Shown here one piece after another: positions 58,476 through 64,000 of a DNA stretch of 64,000 bases. Origin of the DNA: Lunularia cruciata (lineage: Eukaryota > Streptophyta > Marchantiopsida > Lunulariales > Lunulariaceae); NCBI GenBank assembly GCA_948567375.1, contig OX419758.1, positions 17,985,001 through 18,049,000 on the forward strand, written 5' to 3'. The translations under genes were made by a program, and so were the position numbers. The notes beneath the pieces are model-generated. The model was not told the DNA's origin and did not search any database. It was given only the letters and a program-made list of their open reading frames with translations. Position 1 is the first letter of the stretch, and the number at the start of each line of letters is the position of its first letter.

Positions 58476-61400
58476 TTGATTAGTTCCAATGGGATTGAAG
58501 GCGCGACCTATGCAAGTTTGTTTCACTTGCAAGGTACGATACCTAATTGGGGTTGTAGGATTTTGGTTGATTCTAGAAGTTCAGAGAATTGTATGTCTAT
58601 GCAAGTAGTAAAGGAATTGGGTATTCCTATCAAGCCAATGATTGGAAGTAGTTTGATGATGGCGGATGGTAGAAAGGGTTTTGCATTCCGCACCTCGCAT
58701 CATGTTACCTTCAAGATTGGGAAGGAGCATTTGGAATGTATGAGGTTTGTAGTGGCACTTCTACACTTTGATATCATTCTAGGTCTACCTTGGCTTGAAC
58801 ATCATAAGGTTCAATTTGATTGGACCCGACGACAAATTCAAGTACAACACCAAGGTAGGAATTTCCGATTAGGTTGTCTGGCACCTCTGAGTAAGACACC
58901 TAAGAATAGTCAGTCTCAAGATGGGAAGTTTGTCGAGAACGTAGCCATAGAGCGTACCTTGAAGGGAGATGAGTGCCAAGATGGGAAGTTTGCCAAAAAG
59001 GCAACCATGGAGCAAGCTTGGAAGAGAGATAAGTCCCTAGAAGGGAAGTTGTTAGTAAAGCAGCCATAGAGCAAGCTTTGGAGGAAGATAAGTCTGTATT
59101 CGTGTTGTGGATCAAGCCGATTGCACAAGAACAATCTGAGGAGGGCTAAGAGCCTCATCAAGCAATGGTTGATTGGATAGTTCAAGAGTTTGTAGATGTG
59201 TTTCCGGATGATCTGCCAAAGGGATTGCCCTCCGATCAAGGTATACCCTTCAAGATCAAGTTATTTCCAAGGAGTACTCCAATGACTAGACCAATCTATC
59301 GGCTCTCACTAAAGGAGTTGGAGGAGTTACAAACAACACTTACAGAGTTGTTGGAGAAGGATTTCATACGACATAGTACCTCTCCTTTGGAGGCACCGGT
59401 ACTATTTGTTCCAAAGAAGGATGGAGGACTTTATTTCTATATTGATTACCATAGGCTCAATAAGCAAACCATGAAGAATGCATATCCCTTGCCTTGGATC
59501 AATGACTTGCTTGATCAACTAAGTGGAACACGCTACTTTTACAAGTTGGATCTGCGCAACAGCTATTGGCAAATTCCTATTATAGAACATGATTTGCAAA
59601 GGACTGCCTTCTGTACAAGGTATGGGCATTTCGAGAGGAGAGTTCTACCTTTTGGACTCACTAATGCTCTAGCAATCTTCATGGATCATATGCATTGGTT
59701 GTTGGATGGACTATTGGATCGGTCCGTGATGGTGTTCTTGGATGATATCTTAATCTATAGCAAGACAAAGGCAGAACATGTGAATCATGTGCAAGAAGTC
59801 CTAAGATGACTATGACAATGGAAATTTTACTACAAGAAGTCAAAGTGTACCTTTTGCCAAAAGGAGGTTACCTTCTTGGGTCATAAGATCTCATAAGAGG
59901 GGATCAAGATGGAAGAAGAGAAGATCAAGGCCATTACTAATTGGCCTACCCTGAAGGATGCTACAGAAGTATGGGCAATCAATGGATTGGCTAGTTTTTA
60001 CCGATGGTTCATCCATTATTATGCTCATGTGACTGCACCATTCACAGACCTCTTGGGAAAGAACTTGAGTTTCTAGTGGACCACCAAGCATGAAGAAGCA
60101 TTCTAGAAGTTAAAGCATATGGTGTCTTCAAGACCCATTCTTCAACCATATGATCCTCAACTACCTTGTGTGGTTGATTTTGATGCTTCTAACTTTGCAA
60201 TTGGAGTTGTGTTGCAACAAGAATTCCCCTATGGATTACATCCCATTGCCTTTGTTTCTCGTTGACTAAATACAGCTGAAAGAAATTACTTTGCTTGAGA
60301 TCAGGAACAACTTGCAATGGTATATGCCACCAAGGTATGGAGGCATTACCTCTTCTTAGGGAAACAAGTAGTCATGTGAACTGACCACAAGCCATTGTTG
60401 CAGACCTTACACTTGGAACACATGAAAAGTTGACATCACTAATGGGAAGAGCAACTCCAATTTTTTGACATCAAACTTGAGTACAAACCAGGTTGGTTCC
60501 ATGTCATCCCTGATGCTCTATCACAACGACCTGATTTGAAGTCTCTTCCTCTCATCACGACTGCAATTACTATAGTGTCAATTGACCCCAAGGTCCATAA
60601 CAAGTTTTGGTCAGCTCTACAACAAGATCCCTTCTTCCAAACGGTACATGGTCATTTGATAGCATACGACAAGGAGTACAACACCTTCTCCTTCAAGGAA
60701 GGCATTCTATTCCATGCGGACCAGATCTATGTTCCAACTAAATGTGATCTCTGTCTTGTGCACCTTAAGAAGCCCATGATTTACCAATAGCTGGTCACAT
60801 GGGAGTAGACAAGACCTTGGGTACCCTCCAACACCACTACTGGTGGCCCAACATGACACGAGATGTTTGGGAGTTTGTCCGATCGTGTGAGAGTTGTCAA
60901 TGCAACAAGGCCAGTAACCAAAAGTTGAGTGGACTCTTTCAGCCACTGCCCTGTCCAACTACTTGATAGGAACATGTGAGCTTAGATCTCATCACCTCCT
61001 TGCCCAAGACACAACAAGGTCACACAACAATTGTGGTGTTTGTGGATAAGCTTAGTAAGCAAATCCATTTGGCACCAAAGGTTGATATTGTGAATGCTCC
61101 AACTTTGGTGCAACTTTACTTCAATAATGTATTCAAACATCATGGTATGCCATGTGTACTCATCTCCGACCGTGATCCTTGCTTCACCAAAAAGTTTTGG
61201 CAAGCCTTCTTCCAGATACTTGGCACCAAGCTTGCTCTATCCATAGTCTATCATCCTCAAATTGATGGATAAATTGAACGTGAAAATTGCACCTTGGAGG
61301 ATATGCTTCATGCCTTCGTCAACATTCACCATACCAATTGGGATGAATGTCTTGCAGCTATGGAGTTTGCATAAAACAATTCTAAACAAGCAAGCACTGG

Positions 61401-62076
61401 ATTCTCTCCTTTCTTTCTCAATTTTGGCCAAGATCCATTTGTCCCAGATTCTTGTCTTGCTCCTCCTCCATCTTAGGTCCCTCGTACTTCAACCTTCTTG
61501 ACCACCATATTTGAATCTCTCCAACAAGCCAAATCTCACCTCCTTGTTGCTCTGAATTGTCAAAAACATTATGCAAACCACCATCGTCGTGATCTCACCT
61601 TTGAAGTCAGTGATAAAGTTATGTTATCCTCTAATAATCTACCCCTCCCACTTGATACCCAAGTTTGTAAAATTGCCCCTAATTAGATAGGAACTTTTGA
61701 TGTCACCCAAATTGTCTCTCTTGTTGCTTATCGATTTGCCTTGCCTTGTCATATGCGCATCCATCTTGTCTTTCATGTTTCCAAGTTAAAACCCTTTGTT
61801 CTTAATCCCTTTTCTTTCTCTTCTTGAGTCCAACCTCCTCCTCTCCCTATCCCTATCAATGATTATGAGGAGTATGAAGTTGATCGTATCCTTGCACGTC
61901 ACCATATCCAACGAGGACGCTGCCAACATATGGAGTACAAGGTCCTTTGGAAAGGGTATCCCCTTCATGATGCCACTTGGGAACCTCTTTCTCACCTCTA
62001 GAATGCACAAACGGCCATCCAAGAGTTTGAAGCTTCAATGGCGACGAGGACGTCACCAATTAGCGGTGGGGGAATA
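58476..62076 (+). pseudogene. element C pol (protease-RT-RNase H-integrase-chromodomain)
   Basis: The protease region (about 58560-58830) has ILVDSRSSENC and DIILGLPWLEHHKVQFDW. A linker has 20-residue repeats (58911-59100). RT is open over 59165-59809 with IYRLSLKELEELQ, VLPFGLTNALAIFMDHM and the catalytic FLDDILIYS. RNase H (about 60130-60540) has VVDFDASNFAIGVVLQQEF and TDHKPLLQTL. The integrase has a zinc-finger region (AGHMG...CESCQ) and a core with LDLITSLPKTQQGH and VLISDRDPCF (60976-61272). The chromodomain (61860-62030) has EEYEVDRILARHHIQ. Stops lie between these parts. Confidence 0.82.
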
Positions 62077-62484
62077 TGTAACAGTATGGAGTTTAGCGAG
62101 TCTAGTAAGGCTAATGAAGTAGAGAATAAGCCAAATTAGCCTAGAATATTCCAAAAGCATCTAGGAAGCTTCTTGGGAAGCTTCTTAACTAGTTAACTTG
62201 TGCTCCAAGCAAGTTGCTTCTAGAAGCTTCTAACTAGCTTAGCTTGCATGCCAAGTAGGCAGCTTCTAGAAGGAAGCTTCTTGAGAAGCATCCTAGTTAA
62301 CTTGGCTTGCACTCCAAAAAAGTGGCTCAAGGAAGCTTCTTGAGAAGCTCCTCAAGGGCCTTGTATGCTACTTATAAATACCAAAGCCGAAGCTCATGCT
62401 AGGCATTTGGAGTTTTCCTTCATTCAAGTGTCCCAATGTGAGTTTCCATTCTCCTATTTCTCTCCTCGGTCTTGGTCTTTTATA
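62077..62484 (+). repeat. element C 3' LTR
   Basis: TGTAACAGTATGG...TTTTATA, with TATAAATA at 62373-62380 and TTCTAGAAGCTTC near 62218. Confidence 0.8.
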
Positions 62485-63286
62485 GCATAGGTATGCCATG
62501 ATCAAAGGGTAATTCTTTTGGTATATCATGTAAAAACACATCTTTAAACTCCTAAACTATTTGATCAACCATTGCTTGATAAGGTTTTTGGTCTTCATTA
62601 GATTCTTTATGCATGATCAGCTTGATTCACATGCAAAAATAGGCTTATCTTCCTCCAAAGCTTGTTCTATGGCTGCTTTATTGACAAACTTTTCATCTTG
62701 GGACTAACTATTCTTAGTTGTCTTACTCAAAGGTGCCAGACAACTTAATTGGTATTTCTTATCTTGGTGTTGTACTTGAATTTATCATCAGTTCTAATCA
62801 CATTGAACTTTATGGACGTCCAAGCCAAGGCAAATCTAAAATGATATCATAGTGTAGAGGTATCACTACAAACCTCATACATACCAAATATTCCTACCTC
62901 TAAAAATGGTGCTCTCTCTACATGCTCTTGTCATTGATGATCTCATTCTTCCAACAATTGAGTAAGGTGTTTGATTTGTGACTGTATGGCAATGATAACC
63001 TCAAGTATTAATATCATGACTATTATTTTATCAAACTACCTAGTTAAATTATCTAAGTTAACATATAGATGTAACATGTCCACCATTTTCTATAAGTTAC
63101 AAGAAGAAGTACCAAGGGTTCATTGACAAGGTGATAATATTCAAAAAGTTCAACCCAAAGCATGAGATGATGAACTGAGTGAAATGATTCTTGGGTAGTA
63201 CATAGACACAAAAATCCCAATGGTTTGGCAGAAATGGATTTGGTGGTCCATAAACTCCATCCATCCCATTCTTGCTTTGATGCCAA

Positions 63287-63779
63287 TGTAAAAGATTGAG
63301 AAGAGAAATAAAAGAATGGAATATCGGAGTGGAATATCGGAGTGGACTATCACAGTGTGACACTTGAATGAGAGAAACTTTCGATGCCTAGCTTGAGCTT
63401 GGGCATTGGTATTTATAAGGAAGTTTCTCAAGGAGCTTCCTCAAAGCTACTTCTTCAAAGTTGCTTTCTTAAAGTGCAAGTCAAGCTAACCAGGAAACTT
63501 CTCAAGAGTCTTCCTTCTAGAAGCCGCCTACTTGGCATGCAAGCTAAGTTATCCAATAAACGTCCGAAGAAATTTCTTTCTAGAAGCCATCTACTTGGCA
63601 TGTAAGCTGAACTAGCCAAGAAACTTCCTCCTATAAGTCACCACTTGGCATGCTCATTATCCATACTTAGAAGGTACCAAGTAGCTTCCTAGAAGCTTCT
63701 TGAATATTCTAGGCTAATTTGGCTTATTTGTTATTTCATTAGTCTTGACTAACTTGTCAATAAACTCCATATTGTTAAA
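63287..63779 (-). repeat. element D 5' LTR
   Basis: Begins TGTAAAAGATTG and ends ATTGTTAAA, where a final TTGTTACA is expected. Lacks the telomere-like insertion. Confidence 0.7.
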
Positions 63780-63876
63780 GAATGGTCTAGATGATAAAGA
63801 GAGGATTTCATAAGTATGATTTGTAGAGAGGCCACTTGGGAGATTATTGATCTCAAGTTCCCTTGGTTAGTTATGG
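63780..63876 (+). mobile_element. element F, integrase fragment (right part)
   Basis: The plus-strand frame MIKRGFHKYDL, then RGHLGDY, fits the part of a gypsy integrase that follows the fragment at 50260-50534. Interrupted again at 63876 by another LTR. Confidence 0.5.
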
Positions 63877-64000
63877 TGTAAAAGACCAAGACTAAGGAGA
63901 GAAATAGGAGAATGGAAATTCACATTGGGACACTTGATTGTAGGAAACTCCAAATGCCTAGCATGAGCTTTGGTTTTGGTCTTTATACAAATCTTGAGAA
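63877..64000 (-). mobile_element. element E, partial LTR at the window edge
   Basis: TGTAAAAGACCAAGACTAAG, the minus-strand LTR end shared with element A. Runs off the window. Confidence 0.75.

Larger units (their letters stand above)
53830..62484 (+). mobile_element. element C: Ty3/gypsy chromodomain retrotransposon inside D
   Basis: Plus-strand element, LTRs 53830-54195 and 62077-62484, primer site TTGGTATTAGAGC (54196-54208) for initiator tRNA-Met, and a G-rich polypurine-like tract (GGTGGGGGAATA) before the 3' LTR. The gag ATG at 54467 is followed within 16 bases by a 3.07 kb insertion (54483-57556). It is the best preserved of the gypsy copies, with long open parts in protease and RT. 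Several stops still make it non-autonomous. Confidence 0.88.
50535..63779 (-). mobile_element. element D: Ty3/gypsy chromodomain retrotransposon, decayed
   Basis: Minus-strand element with LTRs 63287-63779 (5') and about 50535-51048 (3'), interrupted by element C between 53829 and 62485. On the minus strand: chromodomain (about 51120-51290, EEYKVDRILACRHIQ), integrase core (51907-52146, with ISNHD for ISDRD), RT (53328-53672, [20 protein letters not shown], and 53006-53371) and protease remnants (62700-62880). Gag is missing or unrecognisable. The primer-site relic next to the 5' LTR reads TTGGCATCAAAGC. Confidence 0.8.

Overview
The window looks like nuclear DNA of a land plant, most likely a liverwort of the Marchantia kind. 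The main reason is two minus-strand genes that join an N-terminal alpha/beta-hydrolase to an NB-ARC ATPase and leucine-rich repeats. This is the hydrolase-NBS-LRR (HNL) class of immune receptors, first described from the liverwort Marchantia. GT-AG introns, plant-type chromodomain Ty3/gypsy elements primed by initiator tRNA-Met, and non-LTR elements fit this. The species itself is inference.

Layout. (1) 1-3276: HNL1, minus strand, open in every visible exon, with its LRR end beyond the left edge. (2) 3277-19768: gene-poor DNA holding an orphan copy of the HNL 5' end, relics of unknown genes, and a degenerate ROCO-type (Roc GTPase) exon. (3) 19769-24715: HNL2, a full-length paralogue with the same five-exon structure but two nonsense codons. 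(4) 24716-25680: upstream DNA paralogous to that of HNL1. (5) 26504-37126: a minus-strand gypsy element (A) carrying a plus-strand relative (B). (6) about 37380-42160: a LINE and an inverted second copy of its 3' end. (7) 42270-49990: a rearranged second copy of much of 4.5-17.7 kb. (8) 50260-64000: a nest of gypsy elements four levels deep (F, holding D, holding C, holding a 3.07 kb insertion full of tandem repeats), plus the edge of one more LTR.

The whole is a tandem segmental duplication with a step of about 21.4 kb (position 1 matches about 21410). Its second copy was split by retrotransposons. All HNL introns are phase 0, and each intact exon is a multiple of three bases, so the hydrolase, NB-ARC and LRR parts behave as separable modules. 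HNL1 is the only gene here that I would call functional. It would act as an intracellular NLR-type receptor with an N-terminal hydrolase whose nucleophile position is Cys rather than Ser. Every retroelement coding region carries stops, and those that can be traced by comparing copies are mostly C-to-T or G-to-A changes. Coordinates of diverged relics are approximate, because all alignments were made by eye.
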